From NCBI GenBank assembly GCA_028280845.1, contig JANQKZ010000034.1, positions 62,001 through 126,000 on the forward strand: DNA of 64,000 nt, written 5' to 3'. Shown here piece after piece: positions 34,566 to 44,021 of the stretch. Position 1 is the first letter of the stretch. Every line of letters begins with the position of its first letter. The position numbers and the translations under genes were made by a program. Origin of the DNA: Opitutales bacterium (GTDB lineage: Bacteria > Verrucomicrobiota > Verrucomicrobiia > Opitutales > JABSRG01). The notes beneath the pieces were generated by a model. That model did no database searches, was not told where the DNA came from, and was given only the letters and a program-made list of their open reading frames with translations.

Positions 34566-35471
34566 TTAGTTTTTGAAGGAGACGCCTGCTTTGGTGGGTT
34601 GAACTTCCTGTATGGTTCCATCTTCATTGAAGACCAGATAGTCCGCATGGATACGGCGGGCCCTGGGGATATTGTCGTATTGGTGGGGTCGGTGGTAAAA
34701 GAGGATCCACTTTCCCTTGAATTGAATGATTCCGGGGTGATTATTTCCCTGGCCGAGCGTAGGCATGATGATGCCTGTATAGGTGAAAGGACCGTATGGG
34801 TTGTCCCCCATCCAGTAGGTAAACTCATTCCATTTTTCGGCAATGATCCAATAGTAAATATCCTTCCGTTTAAAGACCCACACGGCCTCTTTACGCTCTG
34901 GGAGTTCCCGCCCGATTAGCTGGAGTTCTCGGGGTTCCTCAGCGAGGGAGATGAGGTCCGGGTTGAGCTTTACAATGTTGGTTTGGCTGTAGAGATAGCA
35001 TTGCCCGTCGTCATCCTTGAAAACAGCCGGGTCATGCCAATGGTCGAGAAGGGGTTCGGTTCCCACGACTTTAAAGGGGCCGGTAGGCGAGCTGCTGATT
35101 GCGACCCCGGTGCTCAATCCCTGGCCAGGCCCACGACTGGCTGGATGGAAGAAATAATACATACCGTTTTCAAAGGCAGCATCAGGTGCCCAGGCTTTTT
35201 CTGTGGCCCAGGGGACATCCTTCAGGTCGAGGGCTGGCCCATGGTCGATCCAGTTGACACAATCTTCAGTGGAGAACACATGCCACTTGGTTTCATAAAA
35301 GGACCCGGTAGTGTCGTAGGTACAATACATATAGATCCTGCCGGGATGGTCTGGCCATTCATAGGGCGAAGGATCCGCGGTAAAGAAGTGGGGCGCGTCG
35401 ATGGCGGGGTTAGCCCCAATTAATGATGATATGACGGAGGTGAGGGGAAGGAGACACAAAAGAAAACGCAT
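34566..35471 (-). CDS. Exported glycoside hydrolase family 43-like enzyme
   Basis: The 301-aa product has a signal peptide (MRFLLCLLPLTSVISSLIG) and five-bladed GH43 features: 'HFFTADPSPYEW' (general-base Asp, D33), 'WAPDAAFENGMYYFF', 'HDPAVFKDDDGQCYLY' (pKa-modulating Asp), 'KEAVWVFKRKDIYYW' (candidate general-acid Glu) and 'NHPGIIQFKGKWILFYH'. GH43 enzymes cleave arabinan, xylan or galactan side chains; the exact substrate is unknown. It lies 65 bp downstream of the OMP gene. Confidence 0.88.
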   Translation of the reverse strand: MRFLLCLLPLTSVISSLIGANPAIDAPHFFTADPSPYEWPDHPGRIYMYCTYDTTGSFYETKWHVFSTEDCVNWIDHGPALDLKDVPWATEKAWAPDAAFENGMYYFFHPASRGPGQGLSTGVAISSSPTGPFKVVGTEPLLDHWHDPAVFKDDDGQCYLYSQTNIVKLNPDLISLAEEPRELQLIGRELPERKEAVWVFKRKDIYYWIIAEKWNEFTYWMGDNPYGPFTYTGIIMPTLGQGNNHPGIIQFKGKWILFYHRPHQYDNIPRARRIHADYLVFNEDGTIQEVQPTKAGVSFKN

Positions 35472-35488
35472 GACATGAGCGTCATGCG
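35467..35488 (-). promoter_or_regulatory. Inverted repeat overlapping the GH43 start codon
   Basis: Perfect 8-bp arms CGCATGAC and GTCATGCG, six-base spacer. The start ATG of the GH43 gene is within one arm, so the element could be an operator or a translation-modulating hairpin. Role not established. Confidence 0.4.
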
Positions 35489-35536
35489 TGAAAAGCGGTT
35501 TAGCGATGCCGGTGGAGCTTGTCCGTTCGGTGTGGT

Positions 35537-36670
35537 TTACCAGCGAATATTAATACCGAATTGGGCGTAGAAGGGATTCTCCAGGAGGATGACGGATTCT
35601 ACACCGGCCACTTCCTGAGAGAGCTGGGAGTTCATACTCACCCACTGCGCACCGACGAAGAAGCGGGTCACGCGATTGAATTCGTAGATGAGGTTGGCCT
35701 CTGCATAGGGGCCATGGAACCAATCCGTATTGGTCACCGAGTCGGAGTTGGTGATGTCCCGGTTTAAAATCGTGTTGGTCAAGCGTTGGTCGATGTCAAA
35801 CTGACTGTAGACATAGAAGGCGGTATACCCTCCTCCGATGTCCAGGGTAAGCCCTCTCCAGATGCGGTAGTTGATGTTCCCTCCGAGGCGCAGGCTGGTT
35901 GAAAGACCGCTGACATCAAAATTTCCATCTACATTTCCTTCAACGGGGACGATGGTCCCATCGGGCAATTCCTGGGTGACCAGTTCCTTTGCGTCAGGGT
36001 CAAAAACAAGACCGTTATTCAGGTCGATCACCGGTCCATCCACGGTGCCGGTGTAGGTGCCTCCCTCAACCGGGGAGATGCGGGAGTTATCCAGATTGAC
36101 TACGGCAAATTGTCGGAAGAGGTCTCCCTTTGTCGTCGTGGTATAGTTGGAGGAGATGTTGTTGATACCCAGACCCCCAACGAGCGCCAGGCGCATCCGG
36201 TCATTGAAGAAAGCTCCGGTTAAATATTGGCCCCCTATTTCAACTCCGTAGCTACCATCGACTTCTTCGTCGAGGAACTCACCGGCGGCCTCGCTTGAAT
36301 AGCGGCTCAATGTAAACGAATCGACAAACCCATCGGCATTGGTGGTGGAGTTGTCATACTCAAATCCAAAGTTGGAGGTAACTTCACTGCCGATCGGGTC
36401 GACGGAAATATAACCATCATCGAAGTTGAAGATTTGACCCGTTGGGCTGGTGATTTCGCCCTCTTGAAAGTCGACGGTCCCGATGTTGTCGAAACGAACT
36501 CCGATATTGAACATGGCACGCGTGGAGACGAAGCCACGCCATTGACTCGGAGGCGCGCCCTGGAATTCTTTGGGCAGGCTGGCACGGCCTCCGGTCTGGG
36601 CGGTCAGGAAGGGGGCCGAACCCAGGAGAAGGGAAAGGGCCAGAAAGCTAAAAAGTGAGCGTGTGAGCAT
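35537..36670 (-). CDS. Outer-membrane beta-barrel protein
   Basis: The 377-aa product has a signal peptide (MLTRSLFSFLALSLLLGSAPFLTAQ). Alternating amphipathic strands follow ('RTRAMFNIGVRFDNIG' region, 'LRLGGNINYRIWRGLTLDIGGGYTAF'-type stretches), and it ends with an aromatic C-terminal residue in 'FGINIRW', the usual BAM-recognition end. I do not recognise a specific family. It is the last of a three-gene surface-protein cluster, 8 bp after the Calx-beta gene. Confidence 0.75.
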   Translation of the reverse strand: MLTRSLFSFLALSLLLGSAPFLTAQTGGRASLPKEFQGAPPSQWRGFVSTRAMFNIGVRFDNIGTVDFQEGEITSPTGQIFNFDDGYISVDPIGSEVTSNFGFEYDNSTTNADGFVDSFTLSRYSSEAAGEFLDEEVDGSYGVEIGGQYLTGAFFNDRMRLALVGGLGINNISSNYTTTTKGDLFRQFAVVNLDNSRISPVEGGTYTGTVDGPVIDLNNGLVFDPDAKELVTQELPDGTIVPVEGNVDGNFDVSGLSTSLRLGGNINYRIWRGLTLDIGGGYTAFYVYSQFDIDQRLTNTILNRDITNSDSVTNTDWFHGPYAEANLIYEFNRVTRFFVGAQWVSMNSQLSQEVAGVESVILLENPFYAQFGINIRW

Positions 36671-36678
36671 GAAAGGGA

Positions 36679-39294
36679 TTAGCGTTGTAGAATCCGGTAT
36701 AACCGGAAATCGACGTCAGCGGAGGAAGTTTTTGTTTTGGGTTGACCGTTGTCGATCCAGAAAAGGCGGGAGCCGGGGACAGCGATCCGGCCCGGGTTGG
36801 CGGATTGCCAGCCGGATTCGGCATCATCCCAGTATTGAATCTCCAAGCCGGTGATCGATTGGGTGTTGATCTCGATCAAAATCGTTCCATCCGGTTGAGG
36901 CTGGACATTGATGGGATTGAGGGAAAGGCCACCGGAAATATCTCTCAAATCCGCTCGGGAGAGGACGATCTGGATGGCGTTTGGGTCTTGGGAAAGATCG
37001 AAGCGGGCGTTCGGAAAGTTGAGGTTTCCACCATGGGTCATCTCCACGAGGAAATCCATGGGGTCGTTGATGTCGAAAAATTCGGTTCGATCCGCTTCGT
37101 CTTCATCCAGGGGAGGCATATTCAGGCGTCGAAGGACGTAGGAGGCGAGCTCGACGATATCAGCGTTCTGGTCGATAAAGATTTCGGGATCACTTTGTGC
37201 TTCCCCCTCACGGAGGACAAAGACATCGGTTCCCGCTCCATATCGAGGGAAAACCGGATACTGGACCTGGAATTCGTAGGGGCTGTTGAGGGGAGGATCT
37301 TGAGGGTTTTGAATGAGGGAATCGTTATTCTCGTTATCCGGATCGTTCACATCATAGCGAGTCGGCCGGTAGAGGATTTTCCAGGAGCGATACCCGGGAT
37401 AGAGGGTGGGATCCAGGGCCTGGGTGAGCTCATGGAGGAAGGGGACTTCAAAAAGGCCGGTGATGCTGTTGACCGGAAGGTCTCCGGTGACCTGAGGCTC
37501 CAGATTGGAAAAGAAGGAAGAGAAGTCGATATCCGGAAGGTCGTGGATATTGAGCGTGAACTGCGAGTTGGCCCCCAGGGTGACAGAGGGATCATCGGAC
37601 TGGACATTAGAGATCCGCAGAGTCACGGTCTCGACCGGTTCAACTCCCTCGGGTGATAAATTGTCGGGGGTAACAATAGGCTCAGCGTCATTGTTCAGAG
37701 AGAGGACAACGTTTTGCACCTGTCCTCCGCGGAAAATCGACACCGATATCGGTTCATCTGGGTTGAGGAGTTGTTGTTGGCCCACGAGGATCCCGACGTC
37801 CCAATCTTCCTGCTCATTGTTGGTAAAGTCTCGAATGGTCGCAGTGGTAGAGGCCCCCACAATTTCCAGGTCAAAGGATATCTCCGCATTGGCAGCGCCA
37901 TCCATAAAAATGGGAAGATTCACTGTGAGGTCCGATTCCTCTACATCGGCTTCGTTGTCAGGAAAATAGAAATCAAACTCAGTGTCATCGGTGGGCGGGG
38001 TTTCGGGATTATTGCGCCCAAATTGAAGCTCTAGCGGGTCGTTGTCTCGAATGGTGAGATTGAACACTTCGGTTCCGACGTCGAGGGCGACATCTCCACC
38101 GGCATCAGTGTTGATACGAGGCTGCCCCAGTGTGACGATGATTGTTTCGTTTTCCTCGATATCGGCATCATTGTTCATCGAGATGGTGAAGTTTCCGCGG
38201 GTTGTTCCCGCTGTAAAAGTTACCTCGTTATTATCAAAGCCTTCGAGAAAGTAGTCCCCATTATCGTCGCCGGTTCCCAGGGTAGCTGTGCCGGACAACG
38301 TGAAGGGGATGATGATATCACTTTCGGAGGGACTGGATAAAACCAGCTCAAGAATAGGGGAGATGTGTTCGTCGACAAAAACATCATAGCGCCCAAAAGC
38401 CGAACTGAAACCAACCAGGATCGGATCATCATCCTGAATGATTCCGCGGAACTGCCGGTCATCGCCTGGGAGCGAAGTGTCGGTGTTGACAAATTTTGGC
38501 GTGCCTAAGGTGACGAAGAAATCTTCCTCAAAGGCTCCGCCGTTGGCAGCGTCTTCAACGTCGTCATCATTCACCTGAAGTTGAATAAATCCGGTGCGTC
38601 CGCCGGCCAGGATGATGAGCGGGGACTGGGTGGATCCATCAGCTCCGAGCAGGATATCCTCACCGGTGGCGGTTCCAAATGTCACGGTGAAGGGGACTTC
38701 AACGTCCTGAGTGGCCGGGGCGGACAAGCTGACCGGAATCCGCACGGGGTTACTCTCTCTGGTCACTTGAGTGATCGAATCGAATTGAACAAAGACGGCA
38801 TCATTATCTCCGATTTTCAAGACGTGTTGGAGGGGGTCGGTGCCGACGACGATGTTGGCGGCGTTGAGGGCGGCGGCGTCGATATCAAAAATAACGGTTT
38901 CGGGCTCTTCACCTTCTACGATGTCGTCCTGTGTCGTTTGGACTTGAATGGCGACACGAGTTTCACCGGGTTCGATAATGATTGGGCTTTCAAATCCAAC
39001 CTTGATATCGTCATCAGGGTCGGGATCAGTCTGGATCACGTAGTCGCCCTGGTTCTCATCATCCCCATCCACACCCGCAGTCGCGGTACTCATGGAAGAA
39101 ATGGTATAGGGTACTTCTACCTCGAGGAAGGAAGGTTCGGAGAGTTCAATATAGATGAAGGCCACATTGCCTTCCGGGACGCGCTGTTCGATACTCTCAA
39201 AGGAGAGGGTGATCGGGTCAGCCTGGAGCAGGCTGTTGCTTGCCAGCAGCAGGGCGGTGGTGCAAAGGATGGTTTGGAACGTCTTGAATTTCAT
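36679..39294 (-). CDS. Exported multi-Calx-beta-domain protein
   Basis: The 871-aa acidic secreted protein has a signal peptide (MKFKTFQTILCTTALLLASNSLLQA) and at least four Calx-beta-type Ca-binding repeats, each ending in the pattern 'DDxxxEgxExxxxxL/I' ('DDIVEGEEPETVIFDI', 'DDVEDAANGGAFEEDF', 'DADIEENETIIVTLG', 'EGVEPVETVTLRI'). The C-terminal ~120 residues carry a different domain ('INTQSITGLEIQYWDDAESGWQ') and no LPXTG or T9SS signature. A surface or matrix role is likely (inference). It is cotranscribed with the genes at 39344 and 35537. Confidence 0.85.
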   Translation of the reverse strand: MKFKTFQTILCTTALLLASNSLLQADPITLSFESIEQRVPEGNVAFIYIELSEPSFLEVEVPYTISSMSTATAGVDGDDENQGDYVIQTDPDPDDDIKVGFESPIIIEPGETRVAIQVQTTQDDIVEGEEPETVIFDIDAAALNAANIVVGTDPLQHVLKIGDNDAVFVQFDSITQVTRESNPVRIPVSLSAPATQDVEVPFTVTFGTATGEDILLGADGSTQSPLIILAGGRTGFIQLQVNDDDVEDAANGGAFEEDFFVTLGTPKFVNTDTSLPGDDRQFRGIIQDDDPILVGFSSAFGRYDVFVDEHISPILELVLSSPSESDIIIPFTLSGTATLGTGDDNGDYFLEGFDNNEVTFTAGTTRGNFTISMNNDADIEENETIIVTLGQPRINTDAGGDVALDVGTEVFNLTIRDNDPLELQFGRNNPETPPTDDTEFDFYFPDNEADVEESDLTVNLPIFMDGAANAEISFDLEIVGASTTATIRDFTNNEQEDWDVGILVGQQQLLNPDEPISVSIFRGGQVQNVVLSLNNDAEPIVTPDNLSPEGVEPVETVTLRISNVQSDDPSVTLGANSQFTLNIHDLPDIDFSSFFSNLEPQVTGDLPVNSITGLFEVPFLHELTQALDPTLYPGYRSWKILYRPTRYDVNDPDNENNDSLIQNPQDPPLNSPYEFQVQYPVFPRYGAGTDVFVLREGEAQSDPEIFIDQNADIVELASYVLRRLNMPPLDEDEADRTEFFDINDPMDFLVEMTHGGNLNFPNARFDLSQDPNAIQIVLSRADLRDISGGLSLNPINVQPQPDGTILIEINTQSITGLEIQYWDDAESGWQSANPGRIAVPGSRLFWIDNGQPKTKTSSADVDFRLYRILQR

Positions 39295-39343
39295 TTTTAT
39301 ACCTCGGCGGTGGGCTTACGGATGGATTGATGCCTTGAGCGGA

Positions 39344-40507
39344 TTATTGACCTAGGGATTCCCATTCGCCTGTGGAATAATTGTAGAGCCAGGACCGGCC
39401 CTCATTGTCCTTCTGATGATACATGATCTGCTGATCATCGGCCCGGTATACGTATGGATAGTCCTGGCGGGTGGTCCAGAACCACTTCAGGTTCCCTTCC
39501 GGGCTATAAAACCAATATCCTTTTTTTCCGTTTTCATCCATGGTCTGTTGGGAAGCCGGAGCATAGACCCAATTCATGGCTGTAGTATAATTCCAATTAT
39601 TGGCCACCGGGTAGACGGCGGATTTCATCCAGCTCGCATAGAACCAGCGCCCACCGATGGAGAAGTCGGAGAAGAAGGGGAAAAAGGTGGTTTGCAGGTC
39701 GGTGAAATCGGGGAGACCGTCGAAGTCAGCGTCATCGGTGTCGACCAGCAGGATAAAGGCACGGGTGTCATACCAGTTCTGGGGTTCTTCCTCATCGACC
39801 CGGATAAGGCGGCCGATGTAGAGGTTGCCGTCCCAGCGGTCGACATCGCGTTGAAAGTTAACCGTCTCAAAGCGAAAGGAGTCGAGGGAGGATACATCGG
39901 CAGTCCAGGCATTCAGCAGGGCGAAGTTCTGACCGGTGACGGTAGTCGTGGTGGGGGAAGAAAAGGACTCTCCTCCAGGGAGGGTGAGATTTACGGTGGT
40001 GCGCCGGAAGTTTTCATTGACCTCGTATTCCAAGGTTCCACTTGCCCCAGCCAGGGCGCCACCCAGTGGGGTAGAGGCGGTCCCTTTGACCGTGCCGGCT
40101 CGGCGCTTAAATCCGAAGACACCATCATTGTTTCCCTCTTCAGCTTCTAAGGCCGGGAAATCGAGGGCAATCGCGCCCAGGTCTGAGAAGGAGCCATCGG
40201 TGGAACTCACGGTACGATAAAACCCACCGAACAGTTCCTTTTCGGGTTCACCGTCATCATCGTCGTCGATGTCAATATTGGGAAAGAGTGTCTCAAAAAA
40301 GATTAGATCGGGGGTCGGATTTCCCGCGTCGACTCCGGTATCGTCGTATACAATGAAGTTAAATGCATCAAATGGGCCAAATTGGGTAGGATCATTTGCT
40401 GATTCGAATCCGACCACTTCAAATGACTTTACGAAATTCTGAGCGCTCAGGGTCGCCCCCCCCAGCATGAGGAAGGCGGCCGGGAAAACGGAAAAATAGC
40501 GTTTCAT
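39344..40507 (-). CDS. Exported protein with C-terminal 'WLYNYSTGEWESLG' module
   Basis: The 387-aa product has a signal peptide (MKRYFSVFPAAFLMLGGATLSAQ), a central beta-rich region with an acidic 'NIDIDDDDDGEPE' stretch and a C-terminal ~90-residue aromatic module: 'FFPFFSDFSIGGRWFYASWM', 'GYWFYSPEGNLKWFWTTRQ', 'YPYVYRADDQQIMYHQ', 'SWLYNYSTGEWESLGQ'. Such W/Y-rich termini recur on secreted Opitutae proteins and may be a sorting or cell-surface anchor, but the function is unestablished. It is the first gene of the cluster. The start at 40507 is supported by the signal peptide. Confidence 0.75.
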   Translation of the reverse strand: MKRYFSVFPAAFLMLGGATLSAQNFVKSFEVVGFESANDPTQFGPFDAFNFIVYDDTGVDAGNPTPDLIFFETLFPNIDIDDDDDGEPEKELFGGFYRTVSSTDGSFSDLGAIALDFPALEAEEGNNDGVFGFKRRAGTVKGTASTPLGGALAGASGTLEYEVNENFRRTTVNLTLPGGESFSSPTTTTVTGQNFALLNAWTADVSSLDSFRFETVNFQRDVDRWDGNLYIGRLIRVDEEEPQNWYDTRAFILLVDTDDADFDGLPDFTDLQTTFFPFFSDFSIGGRWFYASWMKSAVYPVANNWNYTTAMNWVYAPASQQTMDENGKKGYWFYSPEGNLKWFWTTRQDYPYVYRADDQQIMYHQKDNEGRSWLYNYSTGEWESLGQ

Positions 40508-41017
40508 ATAATTGGAGAAACCGATGAAATTTTCTCTAAAGCAAGGGGTTTGTTTCAGTCGGGTCAAAATACAGTTCATGGAAGAACGCAGGGCATAATG
40601 AACCTGAACACTCCGGTGATGTCGCCGGAGGGCGGAAAAATTAAGATACATGTGAATTTATGCAGGTCACGGGTTCAAGGGACATTAGAACCTAATTACG
40701 TATCCGAAGTTTCAAAAAAGGCAGGAAAGAGTGCCCCCAATCAACCTTTTTTTTAGAGGGATATGAAAAATGAGGGAGAACTGATTCCTGTGAAAGGGGA
40801 ACTGCATGGGTCAAATCTGCCCACTTTTCATGGGCTTGAATGTAAATCTTTTGCAAGTGACCTTGGTTCGTCAGGTAGAGACATTCCCTATTATCTGGAA
40901 TGCCCCGATTTGGATTGGGTTTCAGCAGGATCCCGTGGGGACTCTGGCAGGAGTAGGGCGCTTATTATGAGCCGCCGTAGGTGTTGGGAGGTATTGCTGC
41001 GGTAAACGACAGGACCC
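40508..41017. other. Intergenic region, no supported gene
   Basis: About 510 bp between the start of the surface-protein cluster and the 3' end of the cytochrome gene. It probably carries the cluster's promoter. A plus-strand 80-codon frame at 40763-41005 has no recognisable domain and unconvincing composition. Confidence 0.35.
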
Positions 41018-41485
41018 TTAGGGCATGGAATTGCCGGGAGCCTCTGGGAGCCCTACTCCGTAGTGCGGATGGAGAAATTCAACGAGATCGATCATCTGTT
41101 GGACCGTCATGCTTTCGGCAAAATCCGGCATGACGGAGTCGCCGGTTTCGTTGACGAACTCGCCTTGATATTTGGGATCTACCACGTGGTTCGGATGGAT
41201 AATGGAAGTGACCAACTCGGCATAGGATTTGACCTCGGTCACGGGTCCGCCAAGTTCAATCTGTAAATTCCAAACGCCTCGGTCCTGTGGAGGCAGTTCC
41301 GCACCCCGTACGGTATGACAATCCAGGCATGCCAATTCGACAAAGGCCGTTTTTCCCCGACCGGCGTCTCCTTCAGGCAGTCGAAACCCGCGTGGTTCAT
41401 GCGCAGAATCCGGTGCACAGCTCATCAAGAGCAGGGCAAAAGTGCCCAGGGCTATTGCGAGGCATAAGGGGTTGGCGGAGTTCAT
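41018..41485 (-). CDS. Lipoprotein c-type cytochrome
   Basis: The 155-aa product has a lipoprotein signal (LLLMSC, C23) and a single haem-binding CLDCH (C53, C56, H57). A candidate distal Met lies in 'GDSVMPDFAESMTVQQM'. The class I cytochrome c fold ends 'LVEFLHPHYGV'. It would be membrane-tethered outside the cytoplasm and carry electrons. Its redox partner is not visible nearby. Confidence 0.88.
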   Translation of the reverse strand: MNSANPLCLAIALGTFALLLMSCAPDSAHEPRGFRLPEGDAGRGKTAFVELACLDCHTVRGAELPPQDRGVWNLQIELGGPVTEVKSYAELVTSIIHPNHVVDPKYQGEFVNETGDSVMPDFAESMTVQQMIDLVEFLHPHYGVGLPEAPGNSMP

Positions 41486-41769
41486 CAGGGCTTCTCGGGT
41501 AGGAGCATAGTCAATCCGGGAGTAGGGGCAAGGAAATGCATCGGGGGTGTCCCATAATTGGGATTCGGCTGTCCCGTGTCCCTGACAGTGCGCCTTGAAT
41601 GATTAAATATAAATTTTTTTTAAAATTTATAAAATGTTTATTATTAGAATTTTAAGAAATATTGATTCGGAACTGGCATAGGTGATGCAGGAGTGTTGGC
41701 GACTCACGAATCTGACTTGGATTCATAAATCTGACACTTCACCACATCACACCCCAACCACTCACACCT

Positions 41770-42153
41770 ATGAAACGACCTCTTGCGACACTGACTCTTG
41801 CTCTCCTTTTCATCTCTGTTGGCGCCCTGTTGGCTTCGGCTGAGGATAGGGCAGCGAGCAACCACGCCTACCAATCTGCGGCCTCATCTCCGGTTCCGGT
41901 AGAAATCACCCAACCGAAAGTCTTTGAGCGCGAAATCGGAAAGACGGTGAAGCTCCGGATGAAGATCGACGCCCAGGGCAATCCGCACGCTGTGGAGGCC
42001 GCCGATCGATTCAACAATGACCCGGGACTGACGCATCGAGTCATCCAAGCGGTAGAGACCTGGAAATTTGAACCTGCCCGGAATGCGGAGGGTAAGGCCA
42101 TCACGCAAGTGGTCGAACTTCCCATCCGGATCAAGGACATGCGACGGGGTTAA
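41770..42153 (+). CDS. Exported TonB C-terminal-domain-like protein
   Basis: The 127-aa product has a signal peptide (MKRPLATLTLALLFISVGALLASAED). Its C-terminal half follows the TonB_C pattern: 'EREIGKTVKLRMKIDAQGNPHAVEAAD' and 'RVIQAVETWKFEPARNAEGKAITQVVELPI'. It has no N-terminal anchor or Pro-rich linker, so it cannot work as a complete TonB. It may be a periplasmic accessory. A strong terminator follows at 42209-42245. Confidence 0.75.
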   Translation: MKRPLATLTLALLFISVGALLASAEDRAASNHAYQSAASSPVPVEITQPKVFEREIGKTVKLRMKIDAQGNPHAVEAADRFNNDPGLTHRVIQAVETWKFEPARNAEGKAITQVVELPIRIKDMRRG

Positions 42154-42208
42154 GCGGACCCCAATAAAAACGAAATTCTTAGTAGATTAGAGCTCGTTTA
42201 GATGCAAG

Positions 42209-42245
42209 CACCCCGCCGGGCCTCAGCCGGTGGGGTGTTTTCTTT
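42209..42245 (+). terminator. Rho-independent terminator after the TonB-like gene
   Basis: An 11-bp stem (CACCCCGCCGG / CCGGTGGGGTG, one wobble pair) closed by GCCTCAG-type loop is followed by TTTTCTTT, about 55 bp past the stop codon of the TonB_C gene. Confidence 0.85.
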
Positions 42246-42337
42246 GGGGCAATTTTCCCTCAACGGCGACCATCCTGGCCTTGAAGTTAAGGCAGGTATG
42301 CGGGCAGGTTCACGCGACACCCCCCTCAAACTCCTCG

Positions 42338-43738
42338 ATGATCGGTAAATTCTTCTCCCCCCTGCCCTGCTTTCTCCTGGCTCTAAGCTGTATGCCCGTA
42401 GCGGCCAGTGACCGGCCGAATATCATTGTAATCATGGCGGATGATCTGGGTTACGGGGATCTCGGCTGTTATGGAAGTGAGGTCCATGCTACGCCCAACA
42501 TCGACCGGCTGGCTGCCGAGGGAATGCGGTTTACCCAGTTCTACATGTCGGCGAGTATCTGCACTCCATCCCGGGTATCCTTCATGACCGGCCGGCATGC
42601 CTACCGGACGGGGTTTATTGACTTGTTATGGCCTCATACGACGACAGCCTTACCGCAGGAGGAGGTCACGCTACCCGAAATCCTGAGCGCACATGGGTAT
42701 GTCACCGGCCTGGCCGGTAAGTGGCACATGGGACATGGTCAGGCCGAGGATTTCCCCAACGGGCACGGGTTTGATTCATGGTATGGCATGCCCTATCCCA
42801 ATGACATGGGTCCCGGGCATCCCCTGGCCGAGCGCCTGGGTTGGGTCTGGCCGGAAATGCCGATGTACCGGGACGGAGTGAAGGTCGAAGAGCCGATCGA
42901 TTCCAACCTGCTGACCCAGCAATACACGGCAGAGGCGGTGCGATTCATCAGCGAACACCATAGGCGCCCGTTCTTTCTCTTTGTAGCTCACGCGCAGCCC
43001 CATACCATCGTGGGGGCTTCCCCCGACTTTGTGGGCACGTCCGGAAACGGGTTGTACGGCGATGCGGTGCAGGAGATCGACTGGAGTGTGGGGGAAATCC
43101 TGCGGACCTTGCGGGCCTTTGGATTGGAAGGAAACACCTTTATCTTTTTCACCAGCGACAATGGGGCCGCGCTCCACAATCCAGGATTCAGTGAGGCGCA
43201 AAACCGATGGCTACACCCCGACCTGACCTATGGGAGCAACGCCCCCCTTCGAGGTGGAAAAGTCACCATGTTTGAGGGGGGACTGCGGGTGCCGGGGATT
43301 GCCTACTGGCCCGGCAGGATCCAACCCGGTCAAGTCGAGGAAGCTCCTGCGATTATCAATGATCTCTACCCGACTTTGATTGAGATGGCTGGCGCAGCCT
43401 TACCCCAGGATCGGGTCATCGATGCTGAGACCATCCTACCTGTCCTGACCGGCCAGGGGTCCCGGGTGGAGACCGACTTTCTTTTTGGGAACCATGGGAT
43501 TTCCGCGATACGATCGGGGAAGTGGAAATTGCATCTCCCGCCCCACACCCAGCGCCTGGGGGATCTGGGCGATGGGCCCTTGCTCTACGACCTGGAGGCA
43601 GACCCCGGCGAGCTGCACAATCTGGCGGAGGCGCATCCCGAGGTGGTCCAGTCGCTGGTCGACCGGGTGGAGGCCTATAAGGTAGCCGCCGATCCTCCCG
43701 AGCATTTAAAGACCTCCAGCTATTGGAGCCAGCCATAA
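42338..43738 (+). CDS. Exported family S1 sulfatase
   Basis: The 466-aa product has a signal peptide (MIGKFFSPLPCFLLALSCMPVAAS). The arylsulfatase signature follows: 'RPNIIVIMADDLGYGDLGCYG' (metal D35-D36 region) and the modification motif CTPSR at C75, the site for formylglycine maturation. 'GKWHMGHG', 'FFTSDNG' and 'LYDLEADPGELHNLAE' complete the family features. It should remove sulfate esters from marine glycans in the periplasm. No sulfatase-modifying enzyme is in the window. The ATG at 42338 is chosen because it begins the signal peptide. Confidence 0.93.
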   Translation: MIGKFFSPLPCFLLALSCMPVAASDRPNIIVIMADDLGYGDLGCYGSEVHATPNIDRLAAEGMRFTQFYMSASICTPSRVSFMTGRHAYRTGFIDLLWPHTTTALPQEEVTLPEILSAHGYVTGLAGKWHMGHGQAEDFPNGHGFDSWYGMPYPNDMGPGHPLAERLGWVWPEMPMYRDGVKVEEPIDSNLLTQQYTAEAVRFISEHHRRPFFLFVAHAQPHTIVGASPDFVGTSGNGLYGDAVQEIDWSVGEILRTLRAFGLEGNTFIFFTSDNGAALHNPGFSEAQNRWLHPDLTYGSNAPLRGGKVTMFEGGLRVPGIAYWPGRIQPGQVEEAPAIINDLYPTLIEMAGAALPQDRVIDAETILPVLTGQGSRVETDFLFGNHGISAIRSGKWKLHLPPHTQRLGDLGDGPLLYDLEADPGELHNLAEAHPEVVQSLVDRVEAYKVAADPPEHLKTSSYWSQP

Positions 43739-43833
43739 GCCGAATGAAAATTTGGAAATGGGAGATTGACAGCGGGATCTGAAAAATTCTTATTGATCCA
43801 CTTTGCTTGACCGATATTGGTCAAGGTGCCTGA

Positions 43834-43908
43834 TGCCCGGTAGCTCAGCGGTAGAGCAGGTGGCTGTTAACCACTTTGTCGCAGGTTCGATCCCTGCCCG
43901 GGCAGCCA
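43834..43908 (+). tRNA. tRNA-Asn (GTT)
   Basis: A full cloverleaf can be folded: acceptor TGCCCGG/CCGGGCA, D arm GCTC...GAGC, anticodon loop CTGTTAA (anticodon GTT), T arm GCAGG-TTCGATC-CCTGC, discriminator G and encoded CCA. Its last 21 bases are repeated at 55,550, showing that it is the integration site of the adjacent island. A TTGACA box at 43766 with an AT-rich -10 region lies about 65 bp upstream. Confidence 0.95.
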
Positions 43909-44021
43909 CGCTAAAAATACGAACTTTAGCCTGGCTGTTTAATTAATTCCGAACGTATCCACTGAAGTTTTGGGACTGTCTGCTCCCAGAAATAGCGGCT
44001 CAAGCCCTCGGTTCTTAGTCA
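43888..44021. repeat. Left attachment repeat (tRNA-Asn 3' end plus island end)
   Basis: The segment beginning in the tRNA T arm (CGATCCCTGCCCGGGCAGCC) is repeated at 55550-55690. The match covers 134 bp with three point differences and a 7-bp insertion (CTTCAAG) in the right copy. The first 21 bases are tRNA sequence and serve as the probable core; the other ~113 bp are non-tRNA and likely form the common left end of both islands. Confidence 0.88.

Noticed and set aside
34355-34843. 162-codon minus-strand frame near the GH43 gene
   Set aside because: It overlaps the GH43 gene in another frame, is proline/serine-rich and lacks domain character.
36742-39330. Long plus-strand frames opposite the Calx-beta gene
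   Set aside because: They result from the repetitive coding sequence on the minus strand.
40763-41005. 80-codon frame in the intergenic region
   Set aside because: No similarity, no ribosome site and poor coding character.
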